Below, one piece after another: positions 32,384 through 41,913 of a DNA stretch of 64,000 bases. Numbering within the stretch: position 1 is the first letter of the stretch; every line of letters starts with the position of its first letter. This DNA comes from Sphingopyxis sp. JAI128 (GTDB lineage: Bacteria; Pseudomonadota; Alphaproteobacteria; Sphingomonadales; Sphingomonadaceae). The stretch lies in contig NZ_JACHDA010000006.1 of assembly GCF_014207235.1 (NCBI RefSeq), positions 1 through 64,000 on the forward strand, written 5' to 3'. A model generated the notes under the pieces. The model ran no database searches, was not told the origin of the DNA, and was given only the letters and a program-made list of their open reading frames with translations. A program made the position numbers and the translations under genes.

Positions 32384-34651
32384 CTAAAATTTGTACCGCG
32401 CGGTGACGCCATACATCCGCGGCGGCGCGTGCAGCAGATAGTCGTAGCCAAAGGCGTCGCGCAGGTTCAGCCCGTACATGAAATATTTCTTGTTGAAGAT
32501 GTTGGTCGCCCACAGCCGCACCGACAGCTGTTCACCTTCCCAGCCGAGCGTCGCATCGGCCAACACATGGCCGGGCGAATTGAGGAACTGGTTGCCGCCT
32601 TTGTTGTTGAACGGCGAGAAGAACTGCTTGGTGGTGTAAACCAGGTTGGGCGAGAACACGATTTCGCCCGACCCGAGCGAGCCGATCGTCCAGTCGGCAC
32701 CGGCATTGATCGTCCATTTCGGCGCATTGGGCAGGTTGTTGCCGTCGAGATTGGTCCCCGACAGCGTCAGCGTGTCGTAGGTTGCGTCGAGATAGGTGAC
32801 CGACAGATTGGCGGTCAGCGACGACACCGGGCGGATATTCAGCTCGGCCTCGACACCCTTGATCGTCGATCCCGGCGCCGACCGGATAAAGCCCGTCGTG
32901 CCGATAACCTCGTTGAGCTGCTGGTTCTTGTATTTGGTCAGGAACGCCGCGGTCGTCAGCGTTGCCAGCCCGTCGAACAGCCGTGTCTTTGCCCCGATTT
33001 CATAAGCATCGACCTTTTCTGGCGGCACGAAATCGATCGGGTTGCCGGCATAAAATTGGCTGGCGAACGATCCGGCGCGATAGCCGCGACTGAAGTTGGC
33101 ATAAAGCATCGATCCGCTGTCGAACGTATAGTCGATGCCGACCTTGCCGGTCACTCTGCTGCTCTTGCGGCGCTTTTCCGCTTCGGGGGTGATCACCCCG
33201 GCGGGCGAGATGGTGCCATGGGTAAAGGTGATCGCCGCCGCGGCCGGATCGGTGGGATCGAAATCATAGGTGCTGAACGGCGGCGAGGTTGCCGGATCGG
33301 CAAAAGCGGTCAGGAAGGAATAGGCATCATAATGCCGGTTGCTGTCCTTGGTATAACGCAGTCCCACCGTGAACCCGAAATTCTCGCCGAGATCCTGGTC
33401 GATCTGGGCAAAGGCGGCGTAGCTCTTTCGTACCTGCCGGTAATGCTGATAGAAATAGAGCGTGCTTACGAGGCGATATTTATCGACATTGTCGATGCTG
33501 TCGCGGCCATAATAGACGCCGGCCTGCACATTGGTGCTGTCGCCGCTGTAGGCCAGTTTCACTTCCTGGTTGAACTGCTTGTACACGTCGCCATAATTGG
33601 TCTGCAGGAAGCCGACAACGGGGGTACCCGACCCTTCCTGCGACAGCGCCTGCTTCGACCAGTCATAGGCGCTCAGCGTTTGCAGCGACAGGCTGTCGGT
33701 CAGCTCGTAGTTGATGTTGAACTGGACGCCGGCATTCTTGACATCGTTGAAGCCAAGGTCGGGCTGGTTCGTCTCATAGAAGCTCAGATTGTCGTTCGAG
33801 CGGAAATAGGCCGATGTGCCGGTGCCGTCATTGCGGTGAAAGGCTGCGGCCTGCGTCGGCTTGCCCTTACTGCCGGTGAACTTCAGCATCATGTCGAGCC
33901 GTTCGGTGGGCTTGGCGCGGATGATCAGGCGGCCCGCGATTGAATCCTTCGAATTCGCGTCGGGCTGGCCGGGGAAGATATTCTTCACATAGCCGTCGGC
34001 CTCGACATAGTTCACCGCGGCGCGAAAGCCGAGAACATCGTCGATAAGCGTTCCTTCGAGCGCGGCTTGGCCGCGGACTTCGCTAAAGCGGCCATAGCCT
34101 GCCTCGACATAGCCGCGCGTGCCCGGGCCGAGCGTCGGCTTGTTCGAAATGAAGTTGATCGCGCCGCCGGTCGTGTTGCGACCATAGAGCGTGCCCTGCG
34201 GCCCGCGTAGCGCCTCGACGCGTTCAAGGTCATAGAGTTGCAGGCCGTGCATCGTGCGCGCGCTCAGATAATTGTCGTCGGTATAGACGCCGACCGGCGA
34301 CACCTGATTGGCGCCATATTCATTGCCGACGCCAATGCCGCGCATCGTGAAATTGGGCTGCGCTTCGCCGAACGCGCTCGTCACCTGCAGGGACGGAACC
34401 GAGCCGCTGAGATCGAAGCTCGACGTGATACCCTGCCGCGACAGGTCTTCGGTCGTGATCGCCGACACCGCGACCGGAACCGACATCAGCGATTCCGAGC
34501 GGCGCTGCGCGGTGACGACGATATCGTCGATCCCTTGCGAGCTTTCGTCGGCAACGGGTGCCGCCGCGCTGCTGTCTTGTGCCCATGTCGGCGCCGAAAC
34601 CAGCGCCGTGGCGCTCAGGAGCGCCACCGAAAAAGTCCGACATCCTCTCAT
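32384..34651 (-). CDS. TonB-dependent outer-membrane receptor
   Basis: 755 aa from the ATG at 34651, which has GGAGGG 5 nt upstream; the frame is open 31 codons further. Signal peptide MRGCRTFSVALLSATALVSA with cleavage probably after TWA. IDDIVVTAQRRSESLMSVPV is the TonB box/plug start; VEALRGPQGTLYGRNTTGGA is the plug core; the barrel ends in ARYKF. It belongs to the FyuA-like/sphingomonad catabolic group. It is followed by its own stem-loop and lies downstream of the P450 gene on the same strand, so it may import the P450 substrate. Confidence 0.93.
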   Translation of the reverse strand: MRGCRTFSVALLSATALVSAPTWAQDSSAAAPVADESSQGIDDIVVTAQRRSESLMSVPVAVSAITTEDLSRQGITSSFDLSGSVPSLQVTSAFGEAQPNFTMRGIGVGNEYGANQVSPVGVYTDDNYLSARTMHGLQLYDLERVEALRGPQGTLYGRNTTGGAINFISNKPTLGPGTRGYVEAGYGRFSEVRGQAALEGTLIDDVLGFRAAVNYVEADGYVKNIFPGQPDANSKDSIAGRLIIRAKPTERLDMMLKFTGSKGKPTQAAAFHRNDGTGTSAYFRSNDNLSFYETNQPDLGFNDVKNAGVQFNINYELTDSLSLQTLSAYDWSKQALSQEGSGTPVVGFLQTNYGDVYKQFNQEVKLAYSGDSTNVQAGVYYGRDSIDNVDKYRLVSTLYFYQHYRQVRKSYAAFAQIDQDLGENFGFTVGLRYTKDSNRHYDAYSFLTAFADPATSPPFSTYDFDPTDPAAAAITFTHGTISPAGVITPEAEKRRKSSRVTGKVGIDYTFDSGSMLYANFSRGYRAGSFASQFYAGNPIDFVPPEKVDAYEIGAKTRLFDGLATLTTAAFLTKYKNQQLNEVIGTTGFIRSAPGSTIKGVEAELNIRPVSSLTANLSVTYLDATYDTLTLSGTNLDGNNLPNAPKWTINAGADWTIGSLGSGEIVFSPNLVYTTKQFFSPFNNKGGNQFLNSPGHVLADATLGWEGEQLSVRLWATNIFNKKYFMYGLNLRDAFGYDYLLHAPPRMYGVTARYKF

Positions 34652-34833
34652 TTGGCCCTCCATCCCAGTTCTTGTTCTGTCCGCGCGGCTTCGTGGCCAC
34701 GGGCGTTGTCGACTTTGTCCCATTCCCGCTCGGCGATTGTCCAATCAGGACTACCTGTCCATCCATCGGAAAAAGAAATGGAAGGACGCGAGGTATTTCA
34801 CGCTGTCCTAGACGGGAATCGTCCGCCAAACCC

Positions 34834-34855
34834 GTGACTGATTCCCGTCAGTCAC
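34834..34855 (-). terminator. Inverted repeat at the P450 stop codon
   Basis: GTGACTGA - TTCCCG - TCAGTCAC: perfect 8-bp stem with a 6-nt loop. The TGA stop of the P450 gene (34852-34854, minus strand) lies inside one arm. It could end P450 transcription before the receptor gene or be an operator. No U-tract follows on the minus strand. Confidence 0.4.
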
Positions 34856-36105
34856 GTCGAGCAGCGATAGCGGATCGGCAGGCGCTTCAGCCCCGATACA
34901 AAATTCGCCTTTACCCACGCCGGATCACCGTCGAGCGCAATGTCGTCGATGCGCGCCAGCAGCTCGGCGAACAGGATACGGATCTCCATCTTTGCCAGGA
35001 ACTGGCCGAGGCAGACATGCGGACCATAACCGAAGGCCAGCTGGCGATTGGGTTTGCGGTCGATGCGGAACGCCATTGGATCTTCGAACGCGGCTTCGTC
35101 GCGGTTAGCCGAAGGGTAACACATCATCAGGCTGTCACCCGCTTTCACCGCCTGTCCGCCGACTTCGCAATCCTCGACCGCGGTGCGGAAGAAATGCTTG
35201 ACCGGGGTCGTCCAGCGAATGAATTCGTCGACCGCCTGCGGCATCAGTTCGGGGTTGGCGCGCAGCTTTGCCATCTCGTCCGGGTTGCGGATCAGCGCGA
35301 GCAGCCCGCCCGAAATCGCCGAACTGGTCGTGTCGTGCCCGGCTGCCGCAACGATAAGGAAATAGGCGTTGCGCTCGGCTTCGCCGATCGGGGCGCCGTT
35401 GATCGTCGCGGTCGAAAGCAGCGTCGCGACGTCGTCACGGGGGTTGGCCAGGCGATCGGCCACAACCCCGCTAAAATATTGGTTGAACGCGTTGAACGCC
35501 TCGAGCATCGATGCCATGCCTTCGCCGCCGCCGGTGTCGGCATCGCTACCGCCAAACACCTTTTGCGACAGTTCGAGCATCAGCGGCTCGTCTTCGCGCG
35601 GCACGCCGAGCACGATCATGATCGTGCGCAGCGGATACCAGGCGGCGATTTCCTTGGCGAAGTCGCATTTGCCGCCTTTGGCGATCATGCGGTCAACCGT
35701 TTCGCGGGCGAGATCCGTGATCTTTTCTTCTAGTGCGCGCACGCTCTTGGCACCGAACCAGTCGGCCGTCAGCGCGCGATACGCCTTGTGATCGGGGTTA
35801 TCCATCGCAACCAGATTGCGCGCGAAATTGCTGCCGCCGGTCTGCTCTTCCAGCATCTTCTGATCGGCAATGGTGACGAGAAACTGGCGCGGTTCGTTGA
35901 GGAAATTGGTGGCGTCAAGCTCGACCCGCATGATGTCGGCGTGCCGCGTGACTGCCCAGAAGGGATGATAATCCTTCGGCGCACACCAATGCACCGGATC
36001 ATGCTGGCGCAATTCGGCAAAAGCCCGATGATACAGCGTCTCGTCGGCATAGGTTGCCGGATCGGTGATGATCTCGTCGATTTTGTCCGCGAGCTTATCG
36101 GCCAC
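34852..36105 (-). CDS. Cytochrome P450
   Basis: 417 aa, soluble bacterial type. Heme-binding FGYGPHVCLGQFLAKMEI with the Cys ligand, I-helix AAAGHDTTSSAI with the oxygen-activating Asp-Thr pair, and a K-helix EFIRW. GTG 36105 is the likely start because GAGAGGAGAAC precedes it, giving VADKLADKIDE; an ATG at 36195 is in frame but would add a non-typical tail. It hydroxylates a hydrophobic substrate with electrons from a ferredoxin not encoded nearby. Sequence style is that of the steroid/terpene-oxidising CYPs. LysR lies divergently. Confidence 0.92.
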   Translation of the reverse strand: MADKLADKIDEIITDPATYADETLYHRAFAELRQHDPVHWCAPKDYHPFWAVTRHADIMRVELDATNFLNEPRQFLVTIADQKMLEEQTGGSNFARNLVAMDNPDHKAYRALTADWFGAKSVRALEEKITDLARETVDRMIAKGGKCDFAKEIAAWYPLRTIMIVLGVPREDEPLMLELSQKVFGGSDADTGGGEGMASMLEAFNAFNQYFSGVVADRLANPRDDVATLLSTATINGAPIGEAERNAYFLIVAAAGHDTTSSAISGGLLALIRNPDEMAKLRANPELMPQAVDEFIRWTTPVKHFFRTAVEDCEVGGQAVKAGDSLMMCYPSANRDEAAFEDPMAFRIDRKPNRQLAFGYGPHVCLGQFLAKMEIRILFAELLARIDDIALDGDPAWVKANFVSGLKRLPIRYRCST

Positions 36106-36242
36106 GTCGGTTCTCCTCTCGGCGCCTTGGTAGGGAGTAGGTGCTGGTCGCGTCCAATCGGCAATCGCGGTGAATCGATAGACCGCGCCAATCAATCTGT
36201 TATGCTGCGCGGCATACGCCGACAGAGCGATGGGCTGAGGAT

Positions 36243-37244
36243 ATGCATCACCTGGATTTCAAGCTGTTGCGCAGCTTTGCCGCCGTTGCGAGCGAAGCCT
36301 CGGTCACGCGTGCGGCCGAAAAGCTGCACCTGACCCAGCCGACGGTGTCCGGCCAGATCAAGGAACTCGAAGCGATTCTCGGCTTCCTGCTGTTTCACCG
36401 CACCTCGCGCCGCGTCACGCTCAGCGAACAGGGCGCGCGGCTGTTGCCCAAGGTCGAGGCGCTGCTCGAACTCGCCGACGAAGTGCGTCACGACGCCGAA
36501 GACATGCAGCATGCGACGGTGACGCAATTCCGTCTCGGTGCTGCGATGTACACGATGGATTTTGCCGAGCGTATCAATCTGCTTGACGCGTTCGCCGCCG
36601 CGCGACCCGAAATCCGGCATCAGATCGACAACCGGCTGCAATCAGACCAGATTCGCGACCTGCTTTCCGACCGGCTCGACGCCGCGCTGTTGCTCGGCAT
36701 TGCGACCGATGTCCCGCCGGGCGAATTCACCCGCGATGTCCCCACCGGCCACATTGTCAACGAGGTGCAATATCCCGACGTCCTCGAACGCGTGATCCTG
36801 TGCCGCCGCAAGATCGGCCTGCTGGTGCCCGAGGAATCCGAACTCGCCGCGATGGACATCATTCCCGGCGAGGCACTCGCCGGGCGGCGGATCGCGATGC
36901 TCAGCGGCGAGCATGGCGACGCCTTCATCAACCCGATGGTCAGCTTCATGCTGTCACACGGGGCGATCCCGCTTGCTCCGTCGGAAGGCAATGCGTTGGC
37001 AATCGAACGCTATGCGCTGCGCAGTGGCAATTGCTGCATCGGCATCGGCTGGTTCCCGACCCCCGCGGGGTTGGCACTGCGGCCCGTGGAGGGCATGAAT
37101 TTCTATATGGATTTTTCAGTGGTGCTCGGCACGGCACCGAACAAGGCGGCGCGGCGCTTCTTCGAATTTGCCGAAGGCTGGCAGGCGACCCGCGAGGCCG
37201 CGGGCGAAAGCGTCGAGCAGCTGCCGATCGCCTCCTTCGGCTAG
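36243..37244 (+). CDS. LysR-family transcriptional regulator
   Basis: 333 aa. The N-terminal winged helix is standard: LLRSFAAVASEASVTRAAEK, LHLTQPTVSGQIKELEAILG, FHRTSRRVTLSEQG. The C-terminal periplasmic-binding-like effector domain follows from about residue 95. It diverges from the P450 gene with 137 bp between starts, the usual arrangement for a LysR regulator and its target. No convincing T-N11-A box could be singled out. Its stop overlaps that of the convergent NTF2-like gene by 4 bp. Confidence 0.9.
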   Translation: MHHLDFKLLRSFAAVASEASVTRAAEKLHLTQPTVSGQIKELEAILGFLLFHRTSRRVTLSEQGARLLPKVEALLELADEVRHDAEDMQHATVTQFRLGAAMYTMDFAERINLLDAFAAARPEIRHQIDNRLQSDQIRDLLSDRLDAALLLGIATDVPPGEFTRDVPTGHIVNEVQYPDVLERVILCRRKIGLLVPEESELAAMDIIPGEALAGRRIAMLSGEHGDAFINPMVSFMLSHGAIPLAPSEGNALAIERYALRSGNCCIGIGWFPTPAGLALRPVEGMNFYMDFSVVLGTAPNKAARRFFEFAEGWQATREAAGESVEQLPIASFG

Positions 37245-37627
37245 CCGCCGAGATCGAAGGTCGCGTTGACGTGCGCGCTGTCGCTATATTCGCGCACCTC
37301 GCGGATCGCGTCGCCGGTGAAATGGAACAGGAAGACATAGCGGTTGTCGTAAACGCGCCCGTTGGTCAGTCGCGCCATCGACGTCGCCTCGATCATCACG
37401 CTGTCGTCCTGAGCCAAAATCAGCCCCGGGGTAATCGCGATGCCGCTTTCGGTCTGGTTGTGCAGCTCGGCGAGCAGCGCAGCGAAATCCGCCACCGGTA
37501 AATCGAGCCCGCCGTTCCACCACCAGCGTGCGTCCGCGGCGAAGGGACCGATCGGCACGGTTCCCGTACCGATCGCGGTCAATATTGCGAGCGCGCGCTG
37601 CGTGCGGTCGTCGGTCATATCCTGCAT
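37241..37627 (-). CDS. NTF2-like (SnoaL/ketosteroid-isomerase-fold) protein
   Basis: 128 aa. The pattern RWWWNGG, LLAELHNQTESGIAITPG and VFLFHFTGDAIREVREYSDS is that of the SnoaL-like branch of the NTF2 fold: a conical pocket for a small hydrophobic ligand. Catalytic residues cannot be assigned. Related folds act as epoxide hydrolases, isomerases or cyclases, so a role in the P450 pathway is possible. ATGs at 37627 and 37618 are both in frame; GGGAG lies upstream. Confidence 0.7.
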   Translation of the reverse strand: MQDMTDDRTQRALAILTAIGTGTVPIGPFAADARWWWNGGLDLPVADFAALLAELHNQTESGIAITPGLILAQDDSVMIEATSMARLTNGRVYDNRYVFLFHFTGDAIREVREYSDSAHVNATFDLGG

Positions 37628-37802
37628 CTCCCGATGTTTTTCCGTCGTCGCTCCGTCGGCCAGGCGATACCAATTGTTTCGGCGGCGCCATTCATCGGAT
37701 GACCCAATAGGTCGGCGGCAAAGGCCGATTGGACTTTAGCTGGGCGCCTTCGCATCCTTGCCGCCAGACCTGTCGACAACAGGCATTTGGAGAGGAATAC
37801 AG

Positions 37803-38897
37803 GTGAATAATGCCATTGCGCCCGCAGATTTGGTTGCGGTCGATGCGGTTCCCCGTCCCGAAACTGTCGACGCTCCGTGGATCGAAGCGATGTTGATGGA
37901 TGCCGGGTACCGCGTCGCGATCACGTCGCTGGCGGCCGAGCGGATCGGTACCGGGCAATTGGGCGATACTGCGAGGTTTCGCCTGACCTACGCGGCGGAC
38001 AGCGACCCCGCGCCGTCCACGCTGATCGGCAAATTTTCCTCGACCGACCCGACCAGCCTGGACGTCGCGGCCGCCTGGTCGCTCTATGCGCGCGAGGTGC
38101 GTTTCTACCGCGAACTGGCAGCACAGGCGCGGATCGCGGTGCCGGCCTGCTACGGCGCACAGATGGACGCGGCAGGGGGCTTTGCGCTTCTGCTCGAAGA
38201 CCTCGCCCCCGCTGCTCCCGGCGATCAGTTCAAGGGGCTGTCGGATCGCCATGCCCTACGCGCGGTGCGCGAGGCCGCGCGGCTCCACGCCGCCTTCTGG
38301 GAGCAGGGAGAGAGCAGCGACCTCGCCTGGCTCGGCACCGAAGCCCACGGTCAGCCTTTCTATACTGCTAAGGTCTTTCGCGGCGCCTGGCCCGCCTTTC
38401 GCGATCGCTACGACGCGCTGCTCAGCGATGCGCAGCGCCAGGTATGCGATGCGCTGGCCGAGGGGTATGACATCTACGATCGCGCCCGCCCGCGGCCGCG
38501 CTGCATTACCCACAATGATTTCCGGCCTGACAATATGCTGTTTGACGACGAGCGGCTGATTGTCGTCGACTGGCAGTCGGTCGCGCTTGGCAACGGCGCG
38601 GTTGACGTCGCTTATTTGATCGGGGGCGGCTATTCGCCCGAGGCGCGGCGCGCGATCGAACCGCAATTGATGGCGGCCTATCTCGACGAACTGCGGACGC
38701 AAGGCATCTCGGACTATTCGCGCGACGAATTCGTCGCCGATTATCGCCATTTCACCTTCGCCGGGATCAATGTCGCCGTAGGCGCCGCGATGCTCGTCCA
38801 GCGCACCGACCGCGGCGACCAGATGTTCCTCACCATGCTCGACCGTCATGTCAGCCATGTGCTCGACCATGACGCCCTGTCCCTGCTGCGGGAGTAA
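37803..38897 (+). CDS. Ecdysteroid-kinase-like (EcKinase/CHK) phosphotransferase
   Basis: 364 aa from GTG 37803, preceded by GGAGAGGA; the frame extends upstream without a better start. Motifs: RIGTGQLGDTARFRL (nucleotide loop), LIGKFSS (lysine strand), FALLLEDL, THNDFRPDNMLF (catalytic) and VVDWQSVALGNGAVDVAYL (metal). The Gln in DWQ and the LLLEDL block are typical of the EcKinase/DUF1679 family, which phosphorylates steroid or other lipophilic alcohols in insects. Bacterial members sit in degradation clusters. It starts the operon of ALDH, two SDRs and an MDR gene. Confidence 0.83.
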   Translation: MNNAIAPADLVAVDAVPRPETVDAPWIEAMLMDAGYRVAITSLAAERIGTGQLGDTARFRLTYAADSDPAPSTLIGKFSSTDPTSLDVAAAWSLYAREVRFYRELAAQARIAVPACYGAQMDAAGGFALLLEDLAPAAPGDQFKGLSDRHALRAVREAARLHAAFWEQGESSDLAWLGTEAHGQPFYTAKVFRGAWPAFRDRYDALLSDAQRQVCDALAEGYDIYDRARPRPRCITHNDFRPDNMLFDDERLIVVDWQSVALGNGAVDVAYLIGGGYSPEARRAIEPQLMAAYLDELRTQGISDYSRDEFVADYRHFTFAGINVAVGAAMLVQRTDRGDQMFLTMLDRHVSHVLDHDALSLLRE

Positions 38898-38900
38898 TCC

Positions 38901-40313
38901 ATGATCACCAGTGTCTTCAACATGACCATCGACGGGCGGGCAGAAAATTCGCCCGACCAGATCGACGTCATCAACCCCGCGACCGAGGCTGTTGTCGCGA
39001 CCATCCCCGATTGTTCGCGCGCACAACTCGACGCGGCGGTCGCGGCGGCGCGCGCGGCTTATCCCGGCTGGCGGGCGACACCCTATGCCGAACGGCAGGC
39101 GGCGCTGCGGGCGATCGGCACGTTGGTCGCCGAGCACGCCGAGGAGCTGAAACAATTGCTCACGACCGAACAGGGCAAGCCTCATGCCGCGGCGCTCGGC
39201 GAAATTCAGGCGGCGGCATGGTGGATCGGGGTGGTCGCGGACCAGCTGCTACCCGAAACGATCAACGAGGACATGCCGGGCCAGCGCAGCGTGACCAGGC
39301 ATGTCCCGCTCGGTGTCGTCGGTGCCATCGTACCCTGGAATTTTCCGGTGCTGCTGGCGATCTGGAAGATCGGCCCGGCGCTGCTCACCGGCAACACGCT
39401 GGTGCTCAAACCCTCGCCCTTCACACCGCTCGCGACGCTGCGGCTCGGCGAGCTCCTGCAAAGCGTTCTGCCGCCCGGCGTGCTCAACATCGTCTCGGGC
39501 GGTGATGCACTAGGGCCGATGATGTCGGAGCATTCGGACATCGACAAGATCAGCTTCACCGGATCGACCGCCACCGGGCGCCGCGTGATGGCGAGCGCCG
39601 CGGCGAACCTCAAACGGCTGACGCTCGAACTCGGCGGCAACGACGCCGCGATCGTGCTGCCGGACGCGAAGGTTACCGACATCGCGGAACCCCTGTTCTG
39701 GGCCGCCTTCACCAACAGTGGCCAGGTCTGCGTCGCAACCAAGCGCATGTTCGTCCACGACAGCATCTATGACGAGTTGGCGGCGGCGCTGGTCGATATT
39801 GCGGGCAAGGTACGGATTGGCGACGGCACTGACCCCGACAGCGCGCTCGGTCCGGTCCAGAACCGCTCCCAGTACGAGCGCGTCAAGGCGATGATCGCCG
39901 ACAGCAAGGCGGCAGGGCACAGGTTCCTGGCCGGGGGCGACCCCACCGACGGCGCAGGCTATTTTGTCCCGGTCACATTGGTCGACAACCCGCCCGACGA
40001 CGCGCGTGTCGTGGCCGAGGAAGCCTTCGGCCCGGTACTGCCGCTGCTGCGTTATTCGGACATCGACGAGGCCGTCGCGCGTGCCAATGCATCCGAATAT
40101 GGCCTCGGTGGGTCGGTCTGGTCATCCGACCCCGCCGCCGCGGCGGACGTCGCGGCGCGGCTGGAAACCGGGACGGTGTGGATCAACTCGGCGCAGGGAC
40201 TGACTCCGTTCGCGGCCTTCGCCGGACACAAGCAATCGGGGATCGGCGCCGAAAACGGCCTCGATGGTCTGCTCGAATTCACCGTTCCCCAAACGATTCA
40301 CCACCCGGCATGA
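38901..40313 (+). CDS. Aldehyde dehydrogenase
   Basis: 470 aa, full-length ALDH. GVVGAIVPWNFPVLLAIWKI and LKPSPFTPLATL bind NAD; SFTGSTATGRRV is the cofactor loop; catalytic Glu in LELGGNDAAI and nucleophile Cys in NSGQVCVATKR are both present. It oxidises an aldehyde to the acid (or acyl-CoA). It follows the kinase by 3 bp and overlaps the first SDR by 4 bp. Paired with an alcohol dehydrogenase it would convert the P450-derived alcohol to a carboxylate. Confidence 0.93.
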   Translation: MITSVFNMTIDGRAENSPDQIDVINPATEAVVATIPDCSRAQLDAAVAAARAAYPGWRATPYAERQAALRAIGTLVAEHAEELKQLLTTEQGKPHAAALGEIQAAAWWIGVVADQLLPETINEDMPGQRSVTRHVPLGVVGAIVPWNFPVLLAIWKIGPALLTGNTLVLKPSPFTPLATLRLGELLQSVLPPGVLNIVSGGDALGPMMSEHSDIDKISFTGSTATGRRVMASAAANLKRLTLELGGNDAAIVLPDAKVTDIAEPLFWAAFTNSGQVCVATKRMFVHDSIYDELAAALVDIAGKVRIGDGTDPDSALGPVQNRSQYERVKAMIADSKAAGHRFLAGGDPTDGAGYFVPVTLVDNPPDDARVVAEEAFGPVLPLLRYSDIDEAVARANASEYGLGGSVWSSDPAAAADVAARLETGTVWINSAQGLTPFAAFAGHKQSGIGAENGLDGLLEFTVPQTIHHPA

Positions 40314-41077
40314 CCGCCGTCAAACCACTGCTCGACGGCAAGGTCGTCATCGTCACCGGCGCCGGTTCGGGCATCGGCCGCGCCGCCGCGCGTGTCTTTG
40401 CTGCCGACGGCGCGCGTGTCGCGCTGTTCGACGTCGAACCCGACGGAAATGCGGAAACGCGCGAGCTTATCGGCGGCGATGCGCACGCATGGACCTGCGA
40501 CGTCTCGGACGAAGCTTCGGTCGCCGCGGCCGTTGCCGGGGTCGTCGAAAGCTTCGGCCGCCTCGACGGCGCGTTCAACAACGCCGGGATCGAGATGGCC
40601 AACAAGCTCGTCCCCGACCTCGATCAGAGCGACTGGGTGCGAATGATGGGGATCAACCTGACCGGCGTATTCCTGTGCATGAAATATCAGACGCAGGCGA
40701 TGAAGGGGACGGGGGGCGCAATCGTCAACAATTCGTCGGGCGACGGCATCATTGGCGCACCCTACGCCGCCGATTATGTCGCCGCCAAGCATGGCGTGAT
40801 CGGCCTGACCCGCGCCGCGGCGTGCGAGGCGCGCTACACCGGGGTGCGCGTCAACGCGGTGCTGCCGGGGCTGATCCTGACCCCGATGGTCGAGGACCGG
40901 CTGTTCGGCAATCCGGCGTTTGAGGCGCAGGTCGCGCCGATGGTCGAACGCCATTCGATCGGTCGCTTTGGGCAGCCCGAGGAAGTTGGGCAGGCCGCGT
41001 GCTGGCTGCTCAGCGACCGCGCCTCATTCGTCAACGGCGCGTTGCTGACCGTCGACGGCGGATACACCGCGCGATGA
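40310..41077 (+). CDS. Short-chain dehydrogenase/reductase
   Basis: 255 aa from the ATG overlapping the ALDH stop (ATGA). TGAGSGIG, NNAGIE, Ser in NNSSGDG and Tyr-x-x-x-Lys in YVAAK. Asp after beta-2 (ALFDVEP) points to NAD(H). C-terminus SFVNGALLTVDGGYTAR is typical of FabG-like dehydrogenases such as cyclopentanol and 2,5-diketogluconate types. The substrate is unknown; the operon context suggests a secondary alcohol intermediate. Confidence 0.87.
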   Translation: MTAVKPLLDGKVVIVTGAGSGIGRAAARVFAADGARVALFDVEPDGNAETRELIGGDAHAWTCDVSDEASVAAAVAGVVESFGRLDGAFNNAGIEMANKLVPDLDQSDWVRMMGINLTGVFLCMKYQTQAMKGTGGAIVNNSSGDGIIGAPYAADYVAAKHGVIGLTRAAACEARYTGVRVNAVLPGLILTPMVEDRLFGNPAFEAQVAPMVERHSIGRFGQPEEVGQAACWLLSDRASFVNGALLTVDGGYTAR

Positions 41078-41913
41078 GCGGGCGGTTTGACGGCAAGGTC
41101 GCGATCGTCACCGGCGGCGCATCGGGGATCGGCGAGGCGACTGTCCGCCGCCTGCACGATGAGGGCGCATCGGTCGTCGTCGCCGACATTCGTCCCGAAG
41201 CGATCGACGCGCTCGCTGGTTCGCTGCGCAGCGACCGTATTGTCGGCCATCGGGTCGATATGCTGGTTACCGCGGAAATCGAAACATTGATCGCCACCGT
41301 CGCCGACCGCTTCGGCGTGATCGACGTGCTGGTGAACAACGCGGGGATCGGCTCGTTCGGGCGGATTACCGACATCGATCTGGCGCATTGGCGCGAAGTG
41401 ATGGCGATCGATGTCGAGGCGGCGATGTGGGCGAGCCGCACCGCGATGCCTTTCCTCGAAAAAGCGCGCGGCAATATCGTCCATGTCGCATCGGTTGCCG
41501 GGATCGCGGGCGACTACGGCTTTGCCGCCTACAACGCCGCCAAGGCTGCGCTCATCAACCTGACCCGCGCCATGGCGCTCGATCATGCACCGCACGTCCG
41601 CGTCAACGCGGTCAGCCCGGGCCTCACCGCGACCCCGCTCGCCGTTGGACTGACTGGCAATCCCGACATCATGGCGGCCTGGACCAACGCCTTACCGCTG
41701 GGACGCCCCGCCGATCCGGCCGAGATCGCGGCGGCCATCGCGTTTCTTGCGTCGCGCGATGCGAGCTACGTCAACGGCCACAACCTTGTTGTCGACGGCG
41801 GCGGCATGGCACACACCGGCCTGCCCAACTTCACCAATATCTTGGGCGGCGCGAGCCACCTTGCCAGCGCCGAAAGCCTCGTCATACGCCCAGTGCCGGG
41901 GGAACCCGCGTGA
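41074..41913 (+). CDS. Short-chain dehydrogenase/reductase
   Basis: 279 aa from the ATG overlapping the previous stop. TGGASGIG, NNAGIGS, Ser in HVASVAG and Tyr-x-x-x-Lys in YNAAK; Asp after beta-2 (VVADIRP) for NAD(H). An extended C-terminus (HTGLPNFTNILGGASHLA) goes beyond the normal end of the fold and may shape the pocket or the tetramer. It overlaps the MDR gene by 4 bp (GTGA). Confidence 0.87.
   Translation: MSGRFDGKVAIVTGGASGIGEATVRRLHDEGASVVVADIRPEAIDALAGSLRSDRIVGHRVDMLVTAEIETLIATVADRFGVIDVLVNNAGIGSFGRITDIDLAHWREVMAIDVEAAMWASRTAMPFLEKARGNIVHVASVAGIAGDYGFAAYNAAKAALINLTRAMALDHAPHVRVNAVSPGLTATPLAVGLTGNPDIMAAWTNALPLGRPADPAEIAAAIAFLASRDASYVNGHNLVVDGGGMAHTGLPNFTNILGGASHLASAESLVIRPVPGEPA

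Noticed and set aside
30945..33943. Two long plus-strand open frames (480 and 544 codons)
   Set aside because: They are opposite the SDR, GFA and TonB receptor genes on the minus strand, whose motifs, signal peptide and Shine-Dalgarno sequences are convincing.
18171..38897. Aminoglycoside resistance for the APH-type kinases
   Set aside because: Their motif style and acyl-CoA or DUF neighbours fit the ACAD10/11, LvaA and EcKinase branches; nothing suggests antibiotic substrates.
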